Source: Sulfurovum xiamenensis
Lineage (GTDB): Bacteria > Campylobacterota > Campylobacteria > Campylobacterales > Sulfurovaceae
Reading direction: 5' to 3'
DNA length: 64,000 bases
Assembly (NCBI RefSeq): GCF_030347995.1
Contig: NZ_JAQIBC010000001.1
Location: forward strand, 186,001 to 250,000
The notes beneath the pieces are model-generated. The model did no database searches, had not been told where the DNA came from, and saw nothing but the letters and a program-made list of their open reading frames with translations. This document shows positions 1 through 11,436 of the stretch, in pieces (the stretch's first letter is position 1; the number at the start of each line of letters is the position of its first letter). The position numbers and the translations under genes are program-made.

Positions 1-362
1 TTACTGACATAGTTCGCGTTGATCTCATCGATCATAGCGGCTAACTTTTGAAGCAAAGCGGTGTTGGATGATTCATTCGTCTCCATAGAAGAGGTGGCTT
101 CGCTTCTGGACTGCTGCAACTCATGGATGGAAGCACTCAATCCCTCTATGATCGTAGTCAGTCCGTCTATTCTTTCATTTTGCTCAGCAATTTGTTGCTG
201 TAGGGAAGCTACACTGGTATTACTGCTTCCTGTAGTCTGTTCATTTACTGTTGGTTCATCCGTTCCAAACCCGTACACAGAAGGTTCGGCATGTACCAAA
301 AGAGTACTTGCAAAAATCATACAAACACTCTGTACTGCAACCCTATTTAGTATACCTCTCAT
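1..362 (-). CDS. CpoB/YbgF-like Tol-Pal coordinator, partial (N-terminal part)
   Basis: Reverse-strand reading frame that starts at ATG 362 and runs off the left edge of the window; about 120 residues are visible. It begins with an export signal (hydrophobic stretch VQSVCMIFASTLLVHA, roughly residues 9-24), then a low-complexity linker and a polar coiled-coil-like segment (SLQQQIAEQNERIDGL). This matches the N-terminal trimerisation part of the periplasmic protein CpoB/YbgF, whose gene usually follows pal. It starts only 7 bases after the pal stop, so it is probably the last gene of the tol-pal operon. The TPR domain expected at the C-terminus is outside the window, so the family call rests on position and the N-terminal design. 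Confidence 0.7.
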   Translation of the reverse strand, partial: MRGILNRVAVQSVCMIFASTLLVHAEPSVYGFGTDEPTVNEQTTGSSNTSVASLQQQIAEQNERIDGLTTIIEGLSASIHELQQSRSEATSSMETNESSNTALLQKLAAMIDEINANYVS

Positions 363-369
363 CTCCAGC

Positions 370-885
370 CTACTTTACTAAACGAATGTCAACTCTTCTG
401 TTTCTTTGATAACAGCTGTCACTGGTTTCAGTACATACGGCATTACTCTCACCAAAACTCACCATTACCATTCTACTTGGATCGATCCCCTGTGCTGCGA
501 TACTGTCTCTTACTGCTTTTGCACGCTTTAAGCCCAGGGCATAATTGTACTCATCTGTACCAAATTCATCACAGTTACCTTCTATTTTTATTTTAGAAGC
601 TGCAGTATTGGCTACCTCTATATTATGATTCATATTGTTTTCCATATCCGAAGAGATCGAATAGTCTGCAAAACCAAAATAGATACTTTTGAAACCATCG
701 CTGCTGCTGTTATAATTTGCAGTAGAGCCTGAACCATAGGTATTTTCATCTATACTAACCGTATCACCTTCGATATGGTTTGCATCAGAAATATTGTTTT
801 TACCTGCTAAATCGGGTGCAGGTTGTGCACATCCGATCAAAAGTAATGAAATGAGTGATGTAGTTAAAAGTAGTTTATGTGTCAT
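370..885 (-). CDS. pal: Pal, peptidoglycan-associated lipoprotein
   Basis: 171-residue outer-membrane lipoprotein of the Tol-Pal system, which ties the outer membrane to peptidoglycan during division. A lipoprotein signal ends in the lipobox LLIG-C19. The C-terminal about 100 residues form an OmpA-type peptidoglycan-binding domain; visible landmarks are IEGNCDEFGTDEYNYALGLKRA and the closing NRRVDIRLV. The usual HTD motif appears as NCDEFGT. It lies downstream of tolB by 66 bases and upstream of the ybgF-like gene by 7 bases. Length and order are typical; in Campylobacter the equivalent protein is called Omp18. Confidence 0.93.
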   Translation of the reverse strand: MTHKLLLTTSLISLLLIGCAQPAPDLAGKNNISDANHIEGDTVSIDENTYGSGSTANYNSSSDGFKSIYFGFADYSISSDMENNMNHNIEVANTAASKIKIEGNCDEFGTDEYNYALGLKRAKAVRDSIAAQGIDPSRMVMVSFGESNAVCTETSDSCYQRNRRVDIRLVK

Positions 886-951
886 TGTGTATCCTTTTTG
901 TATTAAAATAGTATCAGAGCAGTCATTACATGACTTTCTGAAAAAAATGTA

Positions 952-2205
952 TTACCAATCAATGGATTGAACTTTTCTGTCGTTGAACGGGAAAAGTAAA
1001 CTCTGCTGACTTGTCAAATTCGTATATCCTATGGAAGAGCTGCGACCTCTCTGTTTAAGGAAGAGTATCACAGATCCATCCGTAGAAAAACGAGGAAACT
1101 GATTTGAGCCGGTTGTTGTGATCGGTCTTGTGTCTGAACTTCCTGTAGAGGTAAGGTAAAGATTAAAGGTATTATCCCCAAATGCATTACTGCTCTCCCT
1201 GCTGGAGTAGACTATTTTATCTCCATAAGCATCACAGGAATTGTTGTTACGCCCGTGATAGACCACTTGAGAGGTCGGTCCACCCGATATAGACTTTTTA
1301 AATACATTTGCATAGCCCAAACGGTTAGAGACAAAGACAATACGACTCTCATCATCTACATACCTGCCGTTCACATCAATACCTTTAAAAGTCGTTATCC
1401 TTTTTTTTGATTTGGATGCAAGATCATATTCGTAGATATCTGCCTGTCCTTCAGGTGCCATCGTAAGTAAAAGTTTTGAACCATCATTATTGACATCAGA
1501 ACAGACCAGCATTCCTTCAGAACTTGCTATCTTCGTTTTTGTCCCATTATAGATGTTGAGCTTATAGAGTGTAGGAAGTGTACCTTTGTAAGAAGTATAA
1601 TAAATATTTCTCTGTGCTCTGTCCGCCCATTTAGGGAAAAGGTTCAATCCACCTTTGATAATGGTTTTTTTATAACTGAAGGTATAATCAGCCAATCGTA
1701 TTTCACTGCGTCCTGGTGTTGTATAAACAGCATAGGCAACATAACGATTGATCCAAGAGATACTTGGATATTGCAAAATATTGTTAATATCACTTATCGC
1801 TTTATGTATAAGAAACGGCATTTTTTCTTTTGAAGAGATCGCATAGCTTTTTTTAAAGATCTGTGTACCGTTGGATGCTTTTAAAAGCCGTACCAGAAGT
1901 TTTGCACCGGATCGTTGGTCCATCGCATACTTAATGACATACTCCTGGCTTTTCAGAGCCGGTATAATATAATCAGAAGAAATCTCACCGATATGGTGTG
2001 TATTGTCGGCTAAAAAATGTCCTGAGACCTTAAGATCTGAAAGTAAAATATTAAACACTTTACTGCTCTGTTCAGATGAACCATCCATAAGCGCAATACG
2101 TGCACGTTGTTCTACATCTTTTTCTATTTTCAGTGTTGCATCTACCCCGAAAACGTTTAATGTAAAAAAGGTCATTGATGCGAAAATAACTAATAAATAT
2201 CTCAA
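952..2205 (-). CDS. tolB: TolB, periplasmic beta-propeller of the Tol-Pal system
   Basis: 417-residue exported protein. The first about 20 residues are a signal peptide (MRYLLVIFASMTFFTLNVFG). An N-terminal alpha/beta domain is followed from about residue 170 by repeated beta-propeller blades with typical TolB signatures (GLNLFPKWADRAQRNIYYTS, FPRFSTDGSVILFL). TolB binds Pal and links the inner-membrane TolQRA complex to the outer membrane. Here it is separated from tolA by an opposite-strand AMMECR1 gene, so it probably needs its own promoter in the 133-bp region at 2206-2338, which it shares with the divergent AMMECR1 gene. Confidence 0.93.
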   Translation of the reverse strand: MRYLLVIFASMTFFTLNVFGVDATLKIEKDVEQRARIALMDGSSEQSSKVFNILLSDLKVSGHFLADNTHHIGEISSDYIIPALKSQEYVIKYAMDQRSGAKLLVRLLKASNGTQIFKKSYAISSKEKMPFLIHKAISDINNILQYPSISWINRYVAYAVYTTPGRSEIRLADYTFSYKKTIIKGGLNLFPKWADRAQRNIYYTSYKGTLPTLYKLNIYNGTKTKIASSEGMLVCSDVNNDGSKLLLTMAPEGQADIYEYDLASKSKKRITTFKGIDVNGRYVDDESRIVFVSNRLGYANVFKKSISGGPTSQVVYHGRNNNSCDAYGDKIVYSSRESSNAFGDNTFNLYLTSTGSSDTRPITTTGSNQFPRFSTDGSVILFLKQRGRSSSIGYTNLTSQQSLLFPFNDRKVQSIDW

Positions 2206-2338
2206 AAATATTCCTCTATTTTTAGTGTGTGTTGTGGTCTATATTGTATCCTTGCTCGCTTAAAATATTCATTAATTAATATCAAAATATTTTGAGTGTA
2301 TTGAATTTATGATAAAATAAAAAATAAAGGAGTATACG

Positions 2339-2893
2339 TTGAAAGATATAGTGATAGCCTTAGCCAAAGCTGCTATTTCAGCGGCACTGAATCAACCTGC
2401 AGATTTTAATCTGGAAGATGCTTTAAAAACCTATCCGGCTCTTAAAGAAAAAGGTGCTGCTTTTGTTACCCTTAACACAAAAACCCATGGACAACTACGC
2501 GGATGCATAGGTTCACTGCAGGCCCATCGTCCACTCTATGAAGACATCATACATAATGCACAGGCTGCTGCTCTGTATGATCCCCGGTTTTTACCGCTTA
2601 GTACAGAAGAATTGGATCAGATCAAACTGGAAGTCTCTATTCTTTCAGAGCCACACATAGTACAATATAGTGATATAGAGGACTTAAAAAATAAAGTCAT
2701 TCCTTTTCAGGATGGTGTCGTACTGAAACTAGATGGTAGACAAGCGACGTATTTACCTCAGGTTTGGGAACAGTTACCGCACTTTGATGATTTCTTCTCA
2801 AGCTTATGCCTTAAAGCAAACCTTGGCCATGACTGTCTCTCACATCATCCTGAGATCTCTACCTATAGAGTCAAAGTCTATCAGGAAGAATAA
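2339..2893 (+). CDS. AMMECR1-domain protein (AmmeMemoRadiSam system protein A-like)
   Basis: 184-residue cytosolic protein with the AMMECR1 fold; the diagnostic LRGCIGS motif is at about residues 53-59, followed by the conserved ALYDPRF segment and EVSILSEP. Start chosen is TTG 2339, preceded by AAAGGAG about 8 bases upstream. The biochemical role of AMMECR1 proteins is unsettled; in prokaryotes they often accompany a Memo-like protein and a radical SAM enzyme, neither of which is nearby. The gene sits on the plus strand inside the minus-strand tol operon: its stop is 5 bases from the tolA stop (convergent) and it diverges from tolB. Confidence 0.85.
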   Translation: MKDIVIALAKAAISAALNQPADFNLEDALKTYPALKEKGAAFVTLNTKTHGQLRGCIGSLQAHRPLYEDIIHNAQAAALYDPRFLPLSTEELDQIKLEVSILSEPHIVQYSDIEDLKNKVIPFQDGVVLKLDGRQATYLPQVWEQLPHFDDFFSSLCLKANLGHDCLSHHPEISTYRVKVYQEE

Positions 2894-2898
2894 TCAGT

Positions 2899-3702
2899 CT
2901 ATTCAGTCGCTACAAATTCAACCTCTAATTCATAGGCCCTGTTTCCCTTATGCGGACCAAATCCTATCGTTTGCAACTGCTCCAAATAAGCCATAAGGCC
3001 ACTGTTAAAAGCTTCATTCCCAGATGCAGTGATCACTTTGTATTCAAATCTGCCATTAGGCTCTACTTTGAGCCATACTTTTGCCTTCTCACCTGCATAT
3101 TCGCTTTGTGCCGGCCACCCTTTGAGTTTCTCCTCTATCTTAGCCAAATAGGCATTCTCGATACCAACATCACTCTTTTTTTGTATCTTTAATGAATCAG
3201 AAACCAAATCACTTGCACTAGGTTTCTTTGCAACTTTAGTCATATCAGGTTTTTTAGGCTTTACAGGTGCTGGCTTAACCGGTTTAGGCTTTTCAATTTT
3301 CTTTTTAGACGTAATATTTGCAAACAGGTCTTTTGGTTTGTTTAACTTTTTGGGCCTGGTTGTATTAACATCTTTTTTCTTTTTAACAACCTTTGCTTTT
3401 TTAACCACTTTTTCTTTAATCACCTTTTTCTCAACCACTTTCTTCTTCACCGCTTCTTTAGGTTTTGGTTTTGGCTTAGGCTTAGGTTTCACTACTTTCT
3501 TAGGTACCTGTTTGATCTCTTTTTTTACCTGGGGTTTGGGATCACTCATTGAGACACGTATACGATCTTCATTTTTCTTCACAAAATGCACCGGTTTTTT
3601 TTCTTCACGTGTATTGAAATAAAATAGTATCAAAGCGATGACACCTATATAGATGCCAACAGCCAACAATCCTGAAATAAGTGTAGATGACTTTTTGATC
3701 AT
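2899..3702 (-). CDS. tolA: TolA/TonB-like energy-transducing protein
   Basis: 267-residue inner-membrane protein with one N-terminal transmembrane helix (about residues 10-28), a long Lys/Pro/Val-rich periplasmic spacer (about 50-165, rich in KPKPKPK and KKVVEKK), and a C-terminal TonB/TolA-like domain (about 185-267, with SEYAGEKAKVWLKVEPNGRF). It would transmit proton-motive-force energy from TolQR to TolB/Pal. Its ATG overlaps the tolR stop by 4 bases (ATGA), indicating translational coupling. Placement after tolQR and near tolB/pal favours TolA function, although sequence alone would also allow a TonB call. Confidence 0.85.
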   Translation of the reverse strand: MIKKSSTLISGLLAVGIYIGVIALILFYFNTREEKKPVHFVKKNEDRIRVSMSDPKPQVKKEIKQVPKKVVKPKPKPKPKPKEAVKKKVVEKKVIKEKVVKKAKVVKKKKDVNTTRPKKLNKPKDLFANITSKKKIEKPKPVKPAPVKPKKPDMTKVAKKPSASDLVSDSLKIQKKSDVGIENAYLAKIEEKLKGWPAQSEYAGEKAKVWLKVEPNGRFEYKVITASGNEAFNSGLMAYLEQLQTIGFGPHKGNRAYELEVEFVATE

Positions 3703-4085
3703 AATGTTATCAGAGAAACCTTCTCGAAACCTGCTGCTTTCACGCTTTTAAGAAGATACATAATATTTTTATATTTCAAACTTTCATCTGCACGTATATA
3801 GACTTCAGAGTTTTTATCATACTTGATTGCCTGATTCACAAAATCATCTGCAAAAGTATCTAAAGCGTAGGTATCTTTACCAAGATAGATCTTTTGATCT
3901 TTATCCATACGGATCGTAAGTGTTTTTGGTTTTTCGACTTTAACAGTTTTAGAGCCATGAGGCAGTGTAATCTGTTCTTGAAAAGTAATTGTAGGAGCCG
4001 TGACCATAAGTATAGCCATCAATACAAGCATCACATCAACAAGCGGTGTAATGTTCAAGTCTGGATCATCATCCCAACTAAACAT
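3699..4085 (-). CDS. tolR: TolR/ExbD proton-channel subunit
   Basis: 128-residue ExbD/TolR family protein. A single transmembrane helix near the N-terminus follows the family motif DLNITPLVDVMLVLM; Asp17 in this helix is the residue expected to act in proton translocation. The periplasmic part (about 40-128) has the usual ExbD fold elements (EVYIRADESLKYKNIM). It lies 2 bases after tolQ and overlaps tolA by 4 bases. Function is to form the proton channel with TolQ and power TolA. Confidence 0.92.
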   Translation of the reverse strand: MFSWDDDPDLNITPLVDVMLVLMAILMVTAPTITFQEQITLPHGSKTVKVEKPKTLTIRMDKDQKIYLGKDTYALDTFADDFVNQAIKYDKNSEVYIRADESLKYKNIMYLLKSVKAAGFEKVSLITL

Positions 4086-4087
4086 GA

Positions 4088-4663
4088 CTACTCCTCGTTA
4101 ACCTGAGAGAGGATCACTTCTGATTGAGAAGAGAGCAGTGAACTTAACTCATAAGCCTTGCGTTTCAGTATCAAATGAAACGAATACGCAAATATCGCTA
4201 CGGCAATACCAGCTGCAGTCGCTATAAGTGCTTCAGATATCGCTGGTGCTACGACACTCAAAGATGCACTTGATTGTGCTCCTAGTTTTGTAAAGGTTTC
4301 AAGTATCCCTACCACCGTACCGAAAAGACCGATAAATGGCGAAGTAGAAGCGATAATTGAGAGCCAAGTAAGTCCCTTGGTAGAGACACGTATAGCATCA
4401 GACGATGCAGCTTGGAGTATCGCTTTATTGGGTACATTCACACGAGACAGATAAGTAAAAATAAGTGAGTTACTGGCCACTGATTTTGACTGACCTGTGT
4501 AGAGTGCCTTCAGTGATTTTGCTTCAGATGCGATACGTGCATTCAAGATATAAAATCTATCCAAAAATACCCAAAATGTAGCAATAAAATATCCTGAGAG
4601 TAAAAGCAGTACAAATATAGTAATTGCACTGCTTTCAAAGAAATAAGTAGCGAGAGAGTTCAA
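4088..4663 (-). CDS. tolQ: TolQ/ExbB/MotA-family proton channel protein
   Basis: 191-residue inner-membrane protein with three predicted helices: about 14-36, 105-125 and 138-165. The MotA/TolQ/ExbB signature is clear (LTWLSIIASTSPFIGLFGTV, then EALIATAAGIAVAI). It partners TolR to convert proton-motive force into work on TolA. It is 1 base downstream of atpC on the same strand, so it may be co-transcribed with the ATP synthase genes, an order I recall from Campylobacter as well. Confidence 0.92.
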   Translation of the reverse strand: MNSLATYFFESSAITIFVLLLLSGYFIATFWVFLDRFYILNARIASEAKSLKALYTGQSKSVASNSLIFTYLSRVNVPNKAILQAASSDAIRVSTKGLTWLSIIASTSPFIGLFGTVVGILETFTKLGAQSSASLSVVAPAISEALIATAAGIAVAIFAYSFHLILKRKAYELSSLLSSQSEVILSQVNEE

Positions 4664-4664
4664 G

Positions 4665-5051
4665 TTATAAAGACTTTCCGATGTGTTCTACTTTGCTTAC
4701 CGCAGCTGCGATAGCTGTACTAGAAGATTCAGCACTCTTAAGTAACTCTTTTGCTGCTTCAAGTGCTTGAGCAAGATCACTATCTGCACCAGAAAGCGCT
4801 ACTGCACCATCTACGATACAAGTTGTCTTCTCTTCATCGACTTTTACATACCCAGAGTTAATAGCAACAGCTACTTCACTCCCGTCTGCTTTATCGATCA
4901 CAATGACACCTGTATCAAGTAATGATACCAAAGTAGCGTGATGGGCTAAAACACCGAATTCACCCTCTGACCCTGGCAATGTTACCTGTTTTACTTCAGC
5001 GTCAAAAATCACACCGTTCGGTGTGACTATTTCTAGCTTCATAAGTTCCAT
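4665..5051 (-). CDS. atpC: ATP synthase F1 epsilon subunit
   Basis: 128-residue epsilon subunit. The beta-sandwich domain is seen in MKLEIVTPNGVIFDAEVKQV and GEFGVLAHHATLVSLLDTGV; the C-terminal helical hairpin (about 90-128) is present and rich in Ala/Ser. The first ATG (5051) is preferred over the internal ATG four codons later because AAGGA lies 5-6 bases upstream of it. It couples the rotor to gamma and may restrain ATP hydrolysis. Last ATP synthase gene of the cluster, 29 bases after atpD. Confidence 0.95.
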   Translation of the reverse strand: MELMKLEIVTPNGVIFDAEVKQVTLPGSEGEFGVLAHHATLVSLLDTGVIVIDKADGSEVAVAINSGYVKVDEEKTTCIVDGAVALSGADSDLAQALEAAKELLKSAESSSTAIAAAVSKVEHIGKSL

Positions 5052-5080
5052 AATTATCCTTTATAAGACAAGAACTAAGA

Positions 5081-7383
<2,303 letters not shown>

Positions 7384-7395
7384 ATTAAGCCTTTC

Positions 7396-8910
7396 TTATC
7401 CAGCGAATGAAGCTTTGAAATCTTCGATAGCTTTACGTAATTCTCCATCTGTATCATCAGAGATCTTCTTTTCAGTTCTGATTGCATCAAGAATATTCGC
7501 ATATTTTGCTTCCATAAATGGCATAAGGTCTGCTTCAAATTTTGTTACAGAAGATGCAGGGATATCATCAAGGTATCCATTTGCACCAGCAAAGATGATC
7601 ACAACTTGTTTCTCAATTGCAACTGGCTGATAAGGTCCTTGTTTAAGTACCTCTACCATTCTCTGACCACGTTCAAGCTGACCTCTTGTATAGTCATCAA
7701 GATCAGACGCAAATTGTGCAAATGCCTGAAGTTCTCTAAATGAAGCAAGATCAAGTCTCAATGTACCAGATACTTGTTTTGTTGCTTTGATCTGCGCAGC
7801 ACCACCAACTCTTGATACAGAAAGACCTACGTTGATTGCTGGTCTGATACCTGAGTTGAATAGATCAGTTTCTAGGAAGATCTGACCATCAGTAATAGAG
7901 ATAACATTTGTCGGAATATACGCCGCAACATCACCTGCTTGTGTTTCAATGATAGGGAATGCAGTAATAGAACCAGCACCTAGATCATCAGAAAGCTTTG
8001 CAGCTCTTTCAAGAAGTCTTGAGTGAAGGTAGAATACATCACCTGGATACGCTTCTCTACCTGGAGGTCTTCTAAGGATCAATGACATCTCTCTATATGC
8101 AACAGCGTGCTTAGAAAGGTCATCATAGAAGATCACAGCATGTCTACCATTGTCTCTGAAATATTCAGCCATTGTTACACCAGCATAAGGAGCTAGGAAC
8201 TGAAGTGCTGAAGAATCAGCTGCACCAGCAGTTACAACGATCGTGTAATCCATTGCACCATGCTCTTCAAGTTTTTTCACTGTAGCAGCTACTGTTGATT
8301 GTTTTTGACCAATTGCAACATAAATACATACTACATCTTGACCTTTTTGGTTGATGATCGTGTCAATAGCCAAAGTAGTTTTACCTGTTTGTCTATCACC
8401 AATGATAAGCTCTCTTTGTCCTCTACCAACCGGTACTAGTGCATCGATCGCTTTGATACCTGTTTGAAGCGGTTCATGAACTGATTTTCTAGCCATGATC
8501 CCTGGTGCTTTTTCTTCGATAAATCTGTGCTCAGTTGCTTCAACTGCACCTTTACCGTCTACAGGCTCACCAAGTGGGTTTACCACTCTACCCATCATAC
8601 CGTCACCTACTGGTGTTTTAAGAAGGTCTCCTGCTCTTTTAACGCTCATACCTTCTTTGATACCTGCACTTGAACCAAGAACAACAACACCAACGTTTGC
8701 TTCTTCAAGGTTTAATACAAGTCCTCTAGCACCATTATCAAACTCTACAACTTCACCGGCCATAACATTGTTAAGACCATATACTGTTGAAATACCGTCT
8801 GCGATACCTACTACTTTTCCTACTTCATTGATGTCAACATCAATTTCAAAATTCTCAATTCTTTCTTTGATGATCGAACTTATCTCATCTGCTTGCAATT
8901 TAACTGCCAC
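7396..8910 (-). CDS. atpA: ATP synthase F1 alpha subunit
   Basis: 504-residue non-catalytic nucleotide-binding subunit of F1. Visible motifs are the P-loop GDRQTGKT (about 170), the conserved [31 protein letters not shown], and ALPHA-subunit landmark [18 protein letters not shown]. Length is typical. It forms the alpha3beta3 hexamer with atpD. It follows atpH by 23 bases. Confidence 0.97.
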   Translation of the reverse strand: MAVKLQADEISSIIKERIENFEIDVDINEVGKVVGIADGISTVYGLNNVMAGEVVEFDNGARGLVLNLEEANVGVVVLGSSAGIKEGMSVKRAGDLLKTPVGDGMMGRVVNPLGEPVDGKGAVEATEHRFIEEKAPGIMARKSVHEPLQTGIKAIDALVPVGRGQRELIIGDRQTGKTTLAIDTIINQKGQDVVCIYVAIGQKQSTVAATVKKLEEHGAMDYTIVVTAGAADSSALQFLAPYAGVTMAEYFRDNGRHAVIFYDDLSKHAVAYREMSLILRRPPGREAYPGDVFYLHSRLLERAAKLSDDLGAGSITAFPIIETQAGDVAAYIPTNVISITDGQIFLETDLFNSGIRPAINVGLSVSRVGGAAQIKATKQVSGTLRLDLASFRELQAFAQFASDLDDYTRGQLERGQRMVEVLKQGPYQPVAIEKQVVIIFAGANGYLDDIPASSVTKFEADLMPFMEAKYANILDAIRTEKKISDDTDGELRKAIEDFKASFAG

Positions 8911-8933
8911 TGATACTCCTTTCTATTAGATAA

Positions 8934-9458
8934 CTACAAAGATTTCTTAATGAAATCAATTAATTGTTCTTTAACTCTCTGCTTAGAGAAGTTTACCTCT
9001 ATACCCAAATCATCGACTGAAACACGTACCCCGTCAAAGTCACCTTTTTCTTGTGTCAATTTGATCGTTGAACCTGTATACTTTTTAAGTGTTTCTTCAA
9101 GATTAGCCAATTCAGCTTCATTCAATGATGATGCACTTTTTAATACACCTTCATACTCATTTGAAACTCTTTGCTGATCCGAATTCAATACTTTTGTAAT
9201 AGCAGGGATAAGATCAAGTCTTCCGTTTTCACCTAAAATCTTAATAAAGTTCACAAGTGCTACATCACTCTCACCAAGTGCAGATAAGATCATTTCTGTC
9301 TTACTTTCACTTGAAATGATCGGAGATGTCAATGTAGACTTGATCTCTCTGCTGTTCACCACTTCACTAAGTACATTAAGTACTTCTAAAACACCTGCGA
9401 TGTCTTTAGATACTGAAGAAAGTGCTTTTGCATATCTTTTGGCAATTAACTCTTCCAT
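8934..9458 (-). CDS. atpH: ATP synthase F1 delta subunit (OSCP)
   Basis: 174-residue delta subunit: N-terminal helical domain starting MEELIAKRYAKALSSV and a C-terminal domain with the family signature GVRVSVDDLGIEVNFSKQ. It anchors F1 to the peripheral stalk b/b'. Its start shares one base with the atpF stop, so the two genes are translationally coupled. Confidence 0.93.
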   Translation of the reverse strand: MEELIAKRYAKALSSVSKDIAGVLEVLNVLSEVVNSREIKSTLTSPIISSESKTEMILSALGESDVALVNFIKILGENGRLDLIPAITKVLNSDQQRVSNEYEGVLKSASSLNEAELANLEETLKKYTGSTIKLTQEKGDFDGVRVSVDDLGIEVNFSKQRVKEQLIDFIKKSL

Positions 9459-10006
9459 TACGCCACCTTCTTAGAAATAATTTCAACCACTTTAGCTTCA
9501 TCCAACATGATGTCATCTGCAGTGATATTCTCACTTAAGATCTCATCGATTGTTTCTCTTGCAGCTTTTCTCTCTTCTAGAGACATTTTCTCTTCAAGTT
9601 GCTTATCTAAAAGAGCCAACTCATTTTGATTTGCAGTCGCGATCTTTTCTGCTAAGAGAATCGCTTCTGCTTTTGCATCAGCAAGAATTTCTTCTGCTCT
9701 CTTTTTACTTTCATCTAAACGATTCTGCGCTTCTTTTTTCTCATCTTTAGCTGCTTGAAGTTTCTTTTCGATCTCATTCAATTGCTCTGCGATACCTTCA
9801 CTTCTGCCTTTAAAAAAGTTTTTGATCGGATTCGCGATCAAATAGTAAAGCAAAGATGCAAAGATCGTAAAGTTGATCACTCTTGGCCAAAAGTCTGATT
9901 CTCTACCAGTTTGAGCAAAGTAACGGCTTGATTCAGCATCACCACTAGCTAAAAGCATAGCAGGTACCATAAGCAAAGACAATAGTACTATTTTTTTCAT
10001 CTTCAT
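9458..10006 (-). CDS. atpF: ATP synthase F0 subunit b
   Basis: 182-residue peripheral stalk subunit. It has an N-terminal hydrophobic segment that looks like a signal peptide (MKMKKIVLLSLLMVPAMLLA), then a transmembrane helix around 43-62 (VINFTIFASLLYYLIANPIK), then a long charged helical coiled coil. Two subunit genes (b and b') are adjacent, as is usual in Campylobacterota. The extra N-terminal hydrophobic leader is normal in this group to my knowledge. 6 bases downstream of atpF'. Confidence 0.92.
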   Translation of the reverse strand: MKMKKIVLLSLLMVPAMLLASGDAESSRYFAQTGRESDFWPRVINFTIFASLLYYLIANPIKNFFKGRSEGIAEQLNEIEKKLQAAKDEKKEAQNRLDESKKRAEEILADAKAEAILLAEKIATANQNELALLDKQLEEKMSLEERKAARETIDEILSENITADDIMLDEAKVVEIISKKVA

Positions 10007-10012
10007 CCCTTC

Positions 10013-10435
10013 CTATAATTTGCTAAATTTAGCTTTTAGGCTCTCTTTGAAAAGAGGCATTTGAGAAAGAAGAGAGTTTTTAAGGTTCTCTTTGTCAGAG
10101 TTTAGCTTTTCTACGAATTTGTTATACTCAGTTTCTAGTTCATTTTGTCTGGTCTCAATTCTACTTGCAGCCAATGTTTTTTCATCATCAATTGCTTTCT
10201 GTCTGATTCCAGCAGCTTCATTTTTAGCATTGCTGATAATTTCATCTGCCTTTGCATTTAGTTCGTCGCTGTTACCGCTAAGACCTTTTGCAGCTTCTAA
10301 ATCTTTTGCTATAGAGTGATCTCTGTCATCCATAAATTTCACCAATGGCTGAAATAGCATATTATTTAAAAGAACAAGTAGGGTTAGAAACAAAGCCAAT
10401 ACGAACAACATCAATGGTGGTTGTATGTCAAGCAT
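10013..10435 (-). CDS. atpF': ATP synthase F0 subunit b'
   Basis: 140-residue second stator subunit: an N-terminal membrane helix (about 6-27, PPLMLFVLALFLTLLVLLNN) followed by an alpha-helical charged stalk with the conserved FMDDRDHSIAKDLEAAKG segment. First ATP synthase gene in this cluster. The 123-bp upstream region holds an 8-bp inverted repeat that could cover the ribosome-binding site (see 10443-10484). Confidence 0.9.
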   Translation of the reverse strand: MLDIQPPLMLFVLALFLTLLVLLNNMLFQPLVKFMDDRDHSIAKDLEAAKGLSGNSDELNAKADEIISNAKNEAAGIRQKAIDDEKTLAASRIETRQNELETEYNKFVEKLNSDKENLKNSLLSQMPLFKESLKAKFSKL

Positions 10436-10442
10436 TAAAACT

Positions 10443-10484
10443 CCTCATGTAATTTCGCGTTATTTTATCATTATTGACATGAGG
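10443..10484 (-). promoter_or_regulatory. Inverted repeat in the atpF' leader overlapping the ribosome-binding site
   Basis: On the minus strand CCTCATGT (10477-10484) and ACATGAGG (10443-10450) are perfect 8-bp inverted repeats separated by 26 bases of AT-rich sequence. The 3' arm contains GAGG of the atpF' Shine-Dalgarno GAGGAG, so folding of the transcript would hide the initiation region. A TATAAT-like sequence lies further upstream on the same strand. Regulatory function is inferred only. Confidence 0.4.
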
Positions 10485-10558
10485 ATATGATTAAAATCTT
10501 TGAGTATTTTAAATATAAAGAGGAATTATAGATTTTGTTTAAATAAAGTGTTTATCTT

Positions 10559-11434
10559 CTACCCATTCTTGGCTTGTAACTGTGCTAAAAACTTTTCAAC
10601 CTCTTTGTCATTCTCAAAACTGATTTCAATACTTTTTGCTTTGAGCTTATATTTAAAAGGTAGAGTCTCAGATAACACATCAGCATACTTATCCAATAAC
10701 TTCACAGTTGCTGGTTTGGATATAGGCACAGAACCACTCTCTTTGTGATTCTTGACCATATTTTCTGTATCACGTACACTCAGTTTCTGGCCGATGACAC
10801 TGTCTATCACAATTTTTTGTTTCTTTTCATCAAGTCCGACCAGGACCTTTGCATGACCTTGTGATATCTTTCCCTCAACAAGCTGCTCCTGGGCATAAGA
10901 AGAGAGGCTTAGAAGACGCATGGTATTGGTGATCTGTGAACGGCTTTTGTGTACAATAGAGGAGAGGTCATCATGTGTGATATTATGTACTTCTATCAAT
11001 TCTGCATAAGAGTTTGCCAGTTCTATTGCATTGAGGTTCTCTCTTTGTATATTTTCGATCAGCGCAAGTTCACGCAGTCTTATTTCATCGATATCCACAT
11101 TGGCAATAATGGCTTTTATCGTGTTGAGTTTTGCAAGCTTGTGTGCTCTAAGACGACGCTCACCGGCTATAAGAAGATACCCATCCCCTTTTTCTATCAC
11201 AACGATAGGCTGAAGCAGTCCATGCTCTGCAATAGAGTGACTTAACTCTTTGAGGGCTTGTTCATCAAAATGTTTACGCGGCTGAAAAGGGTTTGCTGCA
11301 ATACTTTCAACAGCGATCTCTTCTACCCTAGCACCTTGAGACTCAAGCTCAAAACTGTCAATATCACTTAAGTCTCTTTCATACGCCTCTTCTACTTCAG
11401 AAAGGATCTCTCCTAGTCCTCTGCCTAATGCCAT
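10559..11434 (-). CDS. parB: ParB/Spo0J chromosome-partitioning protein
   Basis: 291-residue ParB. The N-terminal CTP-binding ParB/Sulfiredoxin domain has IAANPFQPRKHFDE and the GERRLRAHKLA motif; the central helix-turn-helix region includes SRSQITNTMRLLSLSS and ISQGHAKVLVGL; a short dimerisation domain ends the protein. It loads at parS and works with ParA in origin segregation. The start is 2 bases after the parA stop. I saw no copy of the classic parS palindrome nearby. Confidence 0.94.
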   Translation of the reverse strand: MALGRGLGEILSEVEEAYERDLSDIDSFELESQGARVEEIAVESIAANPFQPRKHFDEQALKELSHSIAEHGLLQPIVVIEKGDGYLLIAGERRLRAHKLAKLNTIKAIIANVDIDEIRLRELALIENIQRENLNAIELANSYAELIEVHNITHDDLSSIVHKSRSQITNTMRLLSLSSYAQEQLVEGKISQGHAKVLVGLDEKKQKIVIDSVIGQKLSVRDTENMVKNHKESGSVPISKPATVKLLDKYADVLSETLPFKYKLKAKSIEISFENDKEVEKFLAQLQAKNG

Positions 11435-11436
11435 AC

